Assembly (NCBI RefSeq): GCF_018613235.1
Contig: NZ_JAGGQP010000003.1
Location: 124,001 to 188,000 of the forward strand
Length of the DNA: 64,000 bases
Source: Bacillus sp. ISL-41
GTDB taxonomy: Bacteria > Bacillota > Bacilli > Bacillales > Cytobacillaceae
Reading direction: 5' to 3'
The position numbers and the translations under genes are program-made. This document shows, one piece after another, positions 7,906 through 14,977 of this stretch; positions within the stretch are counted from its first letter, which is position 1, and every line of letters starts with the position of its first letter. Below the pieces are notes generated by a model. It worked only from the letters and a program-made list of their open reading frames with translations, made no database searches and was not told the origin of the DNA.

Positions 7906-9114
7906 ATGTGGAAAAATAAGAATGTCTGGATTTTATTGACCGGCGAGTTTATTGCCGGGTTAGGATTATGGCTTGGAATCATAGGAAATCTTGAGTTTAT
8001 GCAGGAACAAATTCCTTCTGACTTTTTAAAATCGCTTCTGCTGGCTGCGGGATTACTGGCCGGCATTGCTGTTGGACCACTAGCAGGAAGGTTGACCGAC
8101 CAATACAGCAAAAAGACGGTCATGCTGATATCAGGCTTCGTACGAATAATAAGTGTCGTTTTCATGCTGATTGCCCTTCAAACCAGTTCAGTATGGTGGA
8201 TGCTTGTGTTCCTCGTGTTATTGCAAATTTCTGCCGCTTTCTACTTTCCGGCACTCCAGGCTGCAATCCCGCTTGTTGTTAGTGATAAGGACTTATTGCA
8301 GCTGAATGGAGTCCATATGAATGTATCAACCTTATCCCGTATAATCGGGACTGCCGCTGCAGGAATTTTGCTTGTGGCCATTCCTTTAGACGCTGTGTAT
8401 CTCCTTTCGATGGCTGCCTACATCGTCCTGTTCGGACTGACCTGGTTTTTGCAGATTGATGAAAACAAGAAAACCACTTCCGATAAAATAGGCGGACAAA
8501 AACAAGGCTTTAAAGACGTTTTTCCTGTCATCGTCAAGCTGCCGATTGTGATGATGACCTTGATTTTAACCCTGATTCCGCTCATTTTCCTGGGAGGTTT
8601 CAACCTGGTCGTCATCAATATCAGTGAACTTCAGGACAGTACTGCCATCAAAGGGTGGATTTATACCGCAGAAGGTCTCGCCTTCATGAGCGGTGCATTT
8701 TTGATCAAAAAAATAAGTTATATGTTTTCACCATATAAAATTCTGTTTGCCAGCTCAATGCTGATCGGCTTCTCCCAGCTGATGCTCTATTTCGCCAACC
8801 AGCCAGTCCTGACGATCATTGCGTTCCTGTTGTTCGGCTTTTCTGTAGGCTGCTTCTTCCCGACAGCTGCTACCATCTTCCAGACAAGAGTGCCAAAAGA
8901 CTTTCATGGCCGTTTCTTCTCGTTCCGGAATATGATGGACCGCGTCTTCTTCCAGGTTGTCCTGTTAATGACCGGATTCCTGCTAGACGCAGTCGGCCTC
9001 CAGAATATGAGTGTCATGTTCGGTGCATTGTCGATCGCGATGACCACGATCTTTTTCATGAGGTCACGCAATCTAAGAGCCTCCGCGGAAACCGAGCAAA
9101 GCGTAAGCTCGTAA
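7906..9114 (+). CDS. MFS transporter
   Basis: A 402-residue integral membrane protein with about 12 hydrophobic segments. The MFS signature loop GPLAGRLTDQYSKKTVML lies between TM2 and TM3, and the second half repeats a loop with RVPKDFHGRFFSFRNMMDR. It resembles the macrolide/multidrug exporter branch. GAGAGG lies upstream of the ATG. Single gene with a terminator after it; substrate not predictable. Confidence 0.85.
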   Translation: MWKNKNVWILLTGEFIAGLGLWLGIIGNLEFMQEQIPSDFLKSLLLAAGLLAGIAVGPLAGRLTDQYSKKTVMLISGFVRIISVVFMLIALQTSSVWWMLVFLVLLQISAAFYFPALQAAIPLVVSDKDLLQLNGVHMNVSTLSRIIGTAAAGILLVAIPLDAVYLLSMAAYIVLFGLTWFLQIDENKKTTSDKIGGQKQGFKDVFPVIVKLPIVMMTLILTLIPLIFLGGFNLVVINISELQDSTAIKGWIYTAEGLAFMSGAFLIKKISYMFSPYKILFASSMLIGFSQLMLYFANQPVLTIIAFLLFGFSVGCFFPTAATIFQTRVPKDFHGRFFSFRNMMDRVFFQVVLLMTGFLLDAVGLQNMSVMFGALSIAMTTIFFMRSRNLRASAETEQSVSS

Positions 9115-9120
9115 AACTGT

Positions 9121-9154
9121 AAAAGCTGCCCGTTGAAACTGGCAGCTTTTATCT
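9121..9154 (+). terminator. terminator after MFS gene
   Basis: AAAAGCTGCC, loop CGTTGAAACT, GGCAGCTTTT. Confidence 0.88.
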
Positions 9155-9202
9155 TTGGCATTAAGTGAGTTGGTAAATAGGTGTTGCTGCTTATTAATTT
9201 AA

Positions 9203-9243
9203 TGACGGACACTTTTCATCTCCATTACCTAATTTTTGTCCGT
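9203..9243. repeat. solitary TGACGGACA hairpin unit
   Basis: TGACGGACACTTTTC, then an interior of similar composition, then TGTCCGT. It is one diverged unit of the 52-bp hairpin repeat that forms a six-copy tandem at 51975-52283. Confidence 0.7.
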
Positions 9244-9308
9244 ATGTGAAACTTGTATTCCAGGCAATCCGTATTATAAGGAAAGGAATTATTCTGGGGG
9301 TGTTTTTG

Positions 9309-10031
9309 ATGACTTTATTTATTGGGATCCAGCTTTTTATGGTCCTTCTGTTCCTGTTCTTCGGCTGGGCGATTGTGAAAAAGGAGTGGTACTGGCTGAT
9401 ATCCAATTTCAATGGCAAACCGAAGGAGGAGCAACAGCAATTAATCATGAATGGCTATCCACAAAGGGTCGGGAAGCTGATGCTCGCCACGGCAGCGGGA
9501 ATCGCCATTTTGCTCCCATTAAGTTTCACCTCTTTTCCATATTCGCTGGAAGTCCAGTTTGGCTTCATGATGTTATTCTTACTCGGCGGTCTGGTTTACC
9601 TGTCCAAATATGAAGTCAGGGAGAAGCGAAAGCGAAGCTATATCTTCAGCAGCCTTCTCGCTATTGGAACGATTGGGTTTGTGGTAAGCCTTTACTTTTT
9701 AGGGTATCAGGACTTTGAACTTAAGGTATATGATGATTCATTTGAAATCACAGGCATGTACGGTGAAGAATGGGAATACGCAGAAATTCGTCATGTGGAT
9801 CTTCTAGAGGAAATGCCCGAAGTCACATGGAAAGAAAATGGGTTCGGACTTGCAACGTTGGCAAAGGGCCATTTCAAAGTAATGGATTACGGGAGCAGCC
9901 TGCTCTTTATCCACAAAGATTCGCAGCCTTATTTATTTATAGAAACGGATCATGACAAGATATTTATCAATAGCAAGAGTTCGAAAGAAACGGTAGAATG
10001 GTATGAATTACTGTCTGAAAAGACTAAGTGA
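9309..10031 (+). CDS. DUF3784-type membrane protein
   Basis: A protein of about 240 residues with a TM segment at the N-terminus (IQLFMVLLFLFFGWAIV), two central TMs, one further TM (FVVSLYFLGYQDF) and a C-terminal cytosolic strand-rich part that looks like a bacterial PH-like domain (FELKVYDDSFEITGMYG). ATG 9309 follows GGGGGTGTTTTTG; a longer frame from 9246 has no ribosome site. Role unknown; domain names are from family resemblance. Confidence 0.7.
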   Translation: MTLFIGIQLFMVLLFLFFGWAIVKKEWYWLISNFNGKPKEEQQQLIMNGYPQRVGKLMLATAAGIAILLPLSFTSFPYSLEVQFGFMMLFLLGGLVYLSKYEVREKRKRSYIFSSLLAIGTIGFVVSLYFLGYQDFELKVYDDSFEITGMYGEEWEYAEIRHVDLLEEMPEVTWKENGFGLATLAKGHFKVMDYGSSLLFIHKDSQPYLFIETDHDKIFINSKSSKETVEWYELLSEKTK

Positions 10032-10062
10032 GGGTGTCCCGTGAAAACGGGCACCCTTAATT
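10031..10062 (+). terminator. terminator after DUF3784-type gene
   Basis: AGGGTGTCCCGT, loop GAAA, ACGGGCACCCTT, then T-rich sequence. Confidence 0.88.
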
Positions 10063-10136
10063 TGTGACTCCCCCTCAAATTCCCCTAGTCAGTTATTGGA
10101 ATGACAGATTCCGGTCATTCTGTTTGACTTCATCAC

Positions 10137-10175
10137 TTACTAATAGTAACCTAAATACTGCTTACTAAAAGTAAC
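10137..10175 (+). promoter_or_regulatory. paired palindromic operators before nitroreductase gene
   Basis: Two copies of a palindrome, TTACTAATAGTAAC at 10137-10150 and TTACTAAAAGTAAC at 10162-10175, centred 25 bp apart, just upstream of the nitroreductase start. A possible -35 TTGACT lies at 10124. The arrangement is like operators of MarR/DUF24 (YodB/HypR-type) redox repressors that control nitroreductases in B. subtilis; that link is inference. Confidence 0.6.
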
Positions 10176-10196
10176 TACACTTTGGAGGAATTTATA

Positions 10197-10823
10197 ATGA
10201 ATACATCTGAGACAAGCCTGTCCAGTGTCATAAGTGAACGGCGTTCTGTCAGAAAATATAATCCTGAGTTCAAGATTTCACGGGAAGAGATTTTAGATAT
10301 TTTAAAAGAAGCTGCCCTTGCACCATCTTCAAGCAATCTTCAGCCATGGAAGTTCCTCGTCATCCAGGACGAGGAAACAAAAACAGAACTGAGAATGGTT
10401 GCCAATAATCAGGAGCAGGTCGAAACTTCTTCTGCCGTTATTGCTGTCCTAGCTGACAGAGAAATGTACCGTAATGGCGAAAAAGTATACCGAAGTTCAT
10501 TTGAAGCTGGATATATGGACGAAACAACAATGAACAGAATGATTGAGAATACCAATAAATTATACCCTGCAGCACCCATCGGTATGAGGGAGAACATCGC
10601 GTCTTTTGATGCTGGCCTTATTTCCATGCAGATCATGCTGATTGCCAGAGCCCGGGGTTATGATACTGTTCCAATGGGCGGGTTCAACAAGCAGCAATTC
10701 ATCGAAAAATTCAACATTGATGAGCGCTATATGCCAGTCCTTCTCCTGCCTATCGGAAAGGCTGCTGTGCCAGGACATCCTACAACCCGCATATCGGTAG
10801 AGGAAATCGTGGAGTTTATATAA
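10197..10823 (+). CDS. nitroreductase family protein
   Basis: A 208-residue FMN-dependent NAD(P)H nitroreductase. The N-terminal ISERRSVRKYNPEFKI and the FMN-binding APSSSNLQPWKFLV are diagnostic; FDAGLISMQIMLIARARGYD and PMGGFN follow. ATG 10197 has GGAGGAATTTATA upstream; an in-frame TTG at 10182 overlaps that site. It likely reduces quinones, nitro compounds or azo dyes. Two palindromic operators just upstream suggest redox-responsive repression. Confidence 0.88.
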   Translation: MNTSETSLSSVISERRSVRKYNPEFKISREEILDILKEAALAPSSSNLQPWKFLVIQDEETKTELRMVANNQEQVETSSAVIAVLADREMYRNGEKVYRSSFEAGYMDETTMNRMIENTNKLYPAAPIGMRENIASFDAGLISMQIMLIARARGYDTVPMGGFNKQQFIEKFNIDERYMPVLLLPIGKAAVPGHPTTRISVEEIVEFI

Positions 10824-10830
10824 AGACAAA

Positions 10831-10862
10831 AAAGAACTAGTCCCAGGACTAGTTCTTTTTAT
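10831..10862. terminator. bidirectional terminator
   Basis: AAGAACTAGTCC, loop CAG, GGACTAGTTCTT, flanked by A and T runs. Shared by the nitroreductase gene and the convergent DsbA-like gene, whose last codons it overlaps. Confidence 0.9.
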
Positions 10863-11553
10863 TAGGAATTTCACACCCATCGTCATCACAAATCATTCCG
10901 TCATCACCGCTCAAGACGGTGATTTCATTTTCGGCAATGACTTTCTTCAGTGACTGGACAATCACATCAGTCGGCTGTGCACCGGTAATCGCATACTTTT
11001 TATTGATCAGGAAGAATGGTACACCTGTGATGCCGTACTGCTGGCCAGTACTTTCATCTGCACGGACTTCCTCGGCCATTTCATCGCTGGCAAGCATTTT
11101 CTCTACTGCTTCACGGTCCAGCCCCACTTCAACAGCCAATTCTGTCAATGTTCCATGATTCCCAATGTGCTTAGAATCGGTAAAATAAGCTCGCAATATT
11201 CTTTCGGTCATCTCTGCCATCAGCCCATGCTTTTTCGCAAACATCGTCAAACGGTGAGCATCAAATGTATTGGTCAAGATGAGTGTGTCGATATTATATT
11301 CCAGGCCGGATTCCTTCGCCATCTGCACCATGTTTTGCGTGCTTGCTTTCGCCTGGGCAATGCTCATCCCATATTTTTTTGAAAGAGCTTCATACATATT
11401 ATAATCGATATCCCGTTTCATGTTCGGATCAAGTTCAAAGCATCGATACGTCACTTCAATCGGGTGGTCAATCTGTTTAATAGCGTCATCCAGACGCCTT
11501 TTGCCAATATAGCAGAACGGTCAAGCAAAGTCAGTCCACATTTCAATTTGCAT
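10849..11553 (-). CDS. DsbA/FrnE-like thiol oxidoreductase with in-frame UGA at active-site Cys (candidate selenoprotein)
   Basis: ATG 11553, behind GGAGGGATCCAAC, opens a frame reading MQIEMWTDFA, then TGA (11523-11521), then PFCYIGKRRLDDAIKQ, continuing in frame to 10849: 234 residues, normal for FrnE-like DsbA proteins. The family has CPFC here, so UGA replaces the first redox cysteine (codon 11) and would give U-P-F-C if read as selenocysteine. A hairpin with a G in its apical loop lies 28 nt after UGA. Otherwise it is a nonsense mutation, and only a GTG start at 11454 without the active site would remain. The rest (YRCFELDPNM, YGITGVPFFLIN with cis-Pro) is intact, and the C-terminus has an extra CDDDGC pair. 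Confidence 0.8.
11483..11497 (-). promoter_or_regulatory. SECIS-like hairpin downstream of the UGA codon
   Basis: On the mRNA strand GCGTC, loop TGGAT, GACGC. The apical loop begins 28 nt after the UGA and has G as its second base. This meets the loose bacterial SECIS description (distance of roughly 16-37 nt, a G in the first two loop bases). Short hairpins are common, so the support is moderate. Confidence 0.45.
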
Positions 11554-11662
11554 GTTGGATCCCTCCAGTTGGTTATTTCACACTATAGTATAGGTGTTAA
11601 CCTTGCAAAATACACGAGATTCGACTCGCGGCGTGCAGCTTACCGATGCAGACAGTAGAAAT

Positions 11663-12115
11663 CTAATCTATTTCATAAACCATCCAGTCTGATTGTCTTC
11701 CACCCATTTTATTGTAAAGGCTTTGGGCAACAAAATTATCCTTTGCCGTTTCCCATGTCATATAGGCAAACTCATTCTCCCTGATATAAGAGAGGCATTT
11801 TTCAAATAGCTGCTCGCCTACTTTCTGCCCTCTTGCGTCGTCTGCAACGAATAAGTCATTCAGAATGGCTGCCCTTTTTACCTGCAGGGTACTAAATGTA
11901 AAATATAGTGTGGCAAACCCCAAAAGCTTCCCCTCTTTTTCAGCCACAAACTGCAAACCTGAGTCGGGATGTTCCATTACATGTTGAATTAAATGAATCA
12001 GTTCAGCTTCATCAGGCTTGGGTTTCTTGTAAAATTCGACAATGTATTGAGTCATTAGATGGTATAGATCTTGAATATCTCTTTTTTCAACAGTACGTAA
12101 AATCAGCTCAGCCAT
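11663..12115 (-). CDS. GNAT family N-acetyltransferase
   Basis: A 150-residue GNAT protein: LNDLFVADDARGQKVGEQLF is the acetyl-CoA binding motif A, and FVAQSLYNKMGG the C-terminal motif. GGAGGCAAAACT precedes the ATG. It is similar in layout to bacterial diamine or aminoglycoside-like acetyltransferases, but the substrate is unknown. It stands alone between the DsbA-like and RsbR-like genes. Confidence 0.85.
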   Translation of the reverse strand: MAELILRTVEKRDIQDLYHLMTQYIVEFYKKPKPDEAELIHLIQHVMEHPDSGLQFVAEKEGKLLGFATLYFTFSTLQVKRAAILNDLFVADDARGQKVGEQLFEKCLSYIRENEFAYMTWETAKDNFVAQSLYNKMGGRQSDWMVYEID

Positions 12116-12195
12116 AGTTTTGCCTCCAGTATTAATAAGAAAGTCATCCTTTTAAATTCTCTTTTTGAAAGATAAATCCTCTTAATTCTGACCGT

Positions 12196-12224
12196 AAAAA
12201 AAAGCTGCCTGAGCAGCTTTTTCA
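12196..12224 (-). terminator. terminator of RsbR-like gene
   Basis: On the minus strand AAAAAGCTGC, loop TCAGG, CAGCTTTTTTTT. Confidence 0.88.
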
Positions 12225-12227
12225 AAT

Positions 12228-13076
12228 CTATGCATTTGGCAGAGTCTGGATCTCCTTGAATGCCTGATGAAGATTTGATTTTACCATAATGCCCTCAAGA
12301 TTGAGACCAAGGGTTACCATTGTATGAGCAACCTCTGGACGGATGCCAGTCATGATTGTCTTTACCCCAACTAGTGACAGGGCGTTAATGACCTTGAACA
12401 GCTGGTCAGCAACCATCGTATCGACAATCATTACCCCTGATACATCAAAGATGAGGTGAGTAAGCTTGAGTTTTACAGCCTGTTCCAAAGTTTCTTCCAT
12501 CAATAGCTGGGCCCTTTCAGTATCAACGTTCCCGACAAGTGGCAATACACCGACTCCAGGCATCAATGGAACGACTGGCACTGACAGTTCCAGCAATGCT
12601 GTTTTCGCATTTTCAAGGCTTTTTTGGTGCGCGTCGACAAACGTAAGGCTGAAGCTGTATATAGCATGGTCCATTAATGGATCAATTATATCTAATACAC
12701 CAAAGATGGCAGAAGCGGACATATCCTTCGCTTCTTCTTTGATTGCTTTCCAGATATGCTCTCGGTAATAGCTTGTATCTTTTAGTGCTTCATCTAGTGA
12801 TGCACCGAGTTTGTAGATATACTCTCCGGTTTCTTTTCCCCAGTTTGTAATTTCCCCAAAAACCTTCTCCTGGTCTTCATGTTCAATCAATGCCTGGCCG
12901 AAAATTTCAATGAAGTTTGCTCGGATCTCAAGAATCTGCTGTTCAATTTTTCCAAGGTCATATTTCTGTGCTTCCGTTAAAACTGCTTCAGAATACCTAT
13001 CTTCGTGAACAGCCTTAGCGATTTCATGCTTCCTGCTGACAATTGCTTCTCCTAATGCTTGCAGTTCTGTGGTCAT
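12228..13076 (-). CDS. RsbR paralogue, STAS-domain stressosome protein
   Basis: A 282-residue protein with an N-terminal globin-like sensory domain (RANFIEIFGQALIEHEDQE and IYKLGASLDEALKDTSYY) and a C-terminal STAS domain from about residue 165 (PVVPLMPGVGVLPLVGNVD, then HLIFDVSGVMIVDTMVADQL). In RsbR proteins the STAS threonines are phosphorylated by RsbT; here the DITG-type site reads DVSG, so Ser may be the acceptor, while DTMVA is kept. Expected role: part of the cytoplasmic stressosome that controls sigma-B. GGAGG precedes the ATG. No rsbS, rsbT or sigB lies nearby. Confidence 0.88.
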   Translation of the reverse strand: MTTELQALGEAIVSRKHEIAKAVHEDRYSEAVLTEAQKYDLGKIEQQILEIRANFIEIFGQALIEHEDQEKVFGEITNWGKETGEYIYKLGASLDEALKDTSYYREHIWKAIKEEAKDMSASAIFGVLDIIDPLMDHAIYSFSLTFVDAHQKSLENAKTALLELSVPVVPLMPGVGVLPLVGNVDTERAQLLMEETLEQAVKLKLTHLIFDVSGVMIVDTMVADQLFKVINALSLVGVKTIMTGIRPEVAHTMVTLGLNLEGIMVKSNLHQAFKEIQTLPNA

Positions 13077-13197
13077 TTAGATTCCTCCATGTGTTCAATG
13101 ACAATTTGATATATATATGCTTCTACGATTTATCTCCAAAATGCACTGTTATAAACAATCATAACGCAGGTTCAGAATGCAGGACAAGTTTTTGGAC

Positions 13198-13323
13198 TTA
13201 TGGGACATCCCCGATTTTGTTTTGCTGGACGAGTAAGCCAGCTTTTTTCGCCTTCTCCCGCACTCCGTCAGGAATTATGTAAGCTGTTTCCCAAAACGGC
13301 TTGCTTCCATAAACTTTTTCAAG
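13198..13323 (-). pseudogene. possible decayed gene fragment
   Basis: A 41-residue minus-strand frame without start codon, reading LEKVYGSKPFWETAYIIPDG and then VREKAKKAGLLVQQNKIGDV before TAA. It has protein-like composition in a 289-base gap. A frame shift at the preceding run of A would join it to ADDLKK upstream. No family is recognised. It may be the remnant of a lost gene or chance. Confidence 0.3.
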
Positions 13324-13365
13324 TCATCTGCTTGTCAAAAATTAAAAGAGAACTGCAGCCATGCA

Positions 13366-13980
13366 TTAATTAATAGATGGCAGCAGTCCTTTTTTATAAA
13401 TAAAAGCAATTATATTCATAGCAGGTTCTGGCATTTTTTTTGGAAAGCGGTCATGCCTGTAAAATTTATAAAAGGCCTTTTTTAAGTCCTCCCACTGAGA
13501 ACATCGCTTTGTCTGCCTGAATCGAGCCACATCTATAAGCTTGACTTCATCATCTGGAGTGATGATAATGTTCCGTAAATGTATGTCGGATGGGTTCAAT
13601 CCCTTCTCTCTTGCAAGCTTAAGGGCTTGATCGACTTCCTCAATGTGGCCCGCGGCAATCGGCATGCCATTTACCAAGCATTGATAGAGTGTCATCCCCC
13701 GGACATAATCCATTACCAGATAATTACTTCCCGATTCATGAAGAGCAGGGAAAAATGGATTTCCAGCAAGCTCCTTATAAATCCCCGCTTCTTCTGCTGC
13801 AACCTTCTCAAACTGCGGAAAAAAAACCTTTAAAACAAGATCCGTTCCTTTGATTCTGAAAGCGAAAGCACTTCTCCCTTCTCCAACCAGCTTTAGTGAT
13901 GAATCTTTATGAACTAAAGCTGTTTTTGATCCTCGGATTGAATAAACAACACTGTTTGCCAAGTGTCCATATTGATTCAT
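13366..13980 (-). CDS. protein kinase-like protein (RIO/Bud32-type fold)
   Basis: A 204-residue protein with kinase elements in order: glycine-rich VGEGRSAFAFRIKG (about 31-44), lysine in LVLKVFFPQ, hinge YLVMDYVRGMTL, catalytic loop LNPSDIHLRNIIIT (His in place of the usual HRD arginine context, with Asn) and metal-binding KLIDVARF. It is short, like bacterial lipopolysaccharide-kinase or RIO-type proteins and B. subtilis YbdM-like kinases. Whether it phosphorylates proteins is unknown. It lies downstream of the Spo0M-like gene on the same strand. Confidence 0.72.
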   Translation of the reverse strand: MNQYGHLANSVVYSIRGSKTALVHKDSSLKLVGEGRSAFAFRIKGTDLVLKVFFPQFEKVAAEEAGIYKELAGNPFFPALHESGSNYLVMDYVRGMTLYQCLVNGMPIAAGHIEEVDQALKLAREKGLNPSDIHLRNIIITPDDEVKLIDVARFRQTKRCSQWEDLKKAFYKFYRHDRFPKKMPEPAMNIIAFIYKKGLLPSIN

Positions 13981-14032
13981 TCTATTGCTCCCTTCTCTAT
14001 TTCCCTAAAAGGTGAAAAAGGTTTTTTCATAC

Positions 14033-14431
14033 TCACTGATTCCCTTTTACCACCTTGATCATATCTTCATCCCAGCTTTCTGTTCCCTGCTTAAAAACAA
14101 GCTTGGTTTTAAAATGATAAGAAATATCCTTATTTGAAGGAGGAACATCATCTGGCAGCAGGAAGGTGAACGGCACATCATCATCCCCATTCGGCTGGAT
14201 CCTTAACGGCACATCAATTGTTACAGTATCCAGTATTTTTTCAGCTTCCGACTTCAGGTTAACCATGACAAGAGCACACTCAATCAACTGCAGGTCCTGG
14301 TCAACCGTTCCGCCCTTGATCAAGAATTTTCCATTCACTGACTCCCCAGGGATTAAAACATCCTTCTCCAAAATCAGGTCAATCTGGGCGGAGCCCACTC
14401 CCATCAAAGACATATACTTCCTTAATAACAT
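14033..14431 (-). CDS. Spo0M-like sporulation protein, single arrestin-like domain
   Basis: A 132-residue protein. The start (MSLMGVGSAQIDLILEKD) and IPGESVNGKFLIKGGTVDQD match the N-terminal arrestin-like domain of Spo0M. Spo0M is about 258 residues, so only its first half is present. The C-terminus ends cleanly in DMIKVVKGNQ, with no sign of a broken second half downstream. GGAGGAACAGG precedes ATG 14431. Spo0M affects sporulation and cell shape in B. subtilis; this short form may work differently. It lies 20 bases after an FbpB-like small gene. Confidence 0.82.
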   Translation of the reverse strand: MLLRKYMSLMGVGSAQIDLILEKDVLIPGESVNGKFLIKGGTVDQDLQLIECALVMVNLKSEAEKILDTVTIDVPLRIQPNGDDDVPFTFLLPDDVPPSNKDISYHFKTKLVFKQGTESWDEDMIKVVKGNQ

Positions 14432-14451
14432 CCTGTTCCTCCGTCTATTAA

Positions 14452-14577
14452 CTATTTTGGATTGGTGTATTTGTCATCAAGCCGCTTCTCAATTATCTCG
14501 ATCCGCTTTTGGTCTGCTAACAATTCTTCCTTGTTCTTTTTGACTAGCTCATTAAAACTAGTCTTTAATTTCTTCAC
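14452..14577 (-). CDS. FbpB-like small basic protein
   Basis: A 41-residue basic protein from GTG 14577, reading KKLKTSFNELVKKNKEELL and then ADQKRIEIIEKRLDDKYTNP. It resembles the FbpB family (Fur-regulated basic proteins, which help the FsrA small RNA of B. subtilis) by its SFxELVxxNKxELL core and length. GGAG lies ten bases upstream. The frame is open for about 45 codons further upstream but has no start codon there. It follows a manganese riboswitch, which would place it under metal control (inference). Confidence 0.65.
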   Translation of the reverse strand: MKKLKTSFNELVKKNKEELLADQKRIEIIEKRLDDKYTNPK

Positions 14578-14726
14578 AACATCCACACTCCAATACTTAA
14601 ATTTATGTTTATCGTTAGGAAAATGCCTCTTTATATCTATAGAAGATTTATAAAATGTTTCTACATTCCTTGCTCTTGCACATGCTTGTGGAAAACCCTT
14701 TTTCCTGATCTTATATGGTTACCCAT

Positions 14727-14760
14727 AAAAAGACCTTCACCCGCTCAGGTGAAGGTCTGA
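14727..14760 (-). terminator. second hairpin after the manganese riboswitch (intrinsic terminator)
   Basis: On the minus strand AGACCTTCACC, loop TGAGC, GGGTGAAGGTCT, then TTTTTATG. Its 5' arm is also a perfect partner for the 3' arm of the preceding hairpin. Confidence 0.85.
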
Positions 14761-14769
14761 AAACAAATA

Positions 14770-14799
14770 AAGACCTTCACCAAATATGGCAAAGGTCTT
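14770..14799 (-). terminator. first hairpin overlapping the 3' end of the manganese aptamer
   Basis: On the minus strand AAGACCTTTGCC (also the 3' strand of the aptamer P1 stem), loop ATATTT, GGTGAAGGTCTT, then TATTTG. It can form only when the aptamer P1 stem is open. Confidence 0.65.
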
Positions 14800-14888
14800 G
14801 CTAACAACTATCGTTGCCAACAAAGCCGGGAGTGATTCTCCGTAATGACGACTCTGTTGTGAAAGCTACTCCCCTTTAGGAGAAACTA
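14788..14888 (-). promoter_or_regulatory. yybP-ykoY manganese riboswitch
   Basis: On the minus strand CTAAAGGGGAGTAGC, then GTCGTCATTACGGAG, CTCCCGGCTTTGTTGGC, and the characteristic 3' end TTAGCAAGACCTTTGCC. The P1 stem pairs AAAGG with CCTTT. These are the hallmarks of Mn2+-sensing yybP-ykoY RNAs, usually placed before mntP or terC genes. Here the next downstream genes are an FbpB-like small protein and a Spo0M-like protein. Confidence 0.8.
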
Positions 14889-14977
14889 TTCAAATGTATA
14901 CAATTATGATACATGACAGTGCGCATTCCGTCAATTGATTGGAATCAAACTGGCAGGTGATTTCTAGCATTTAACTT

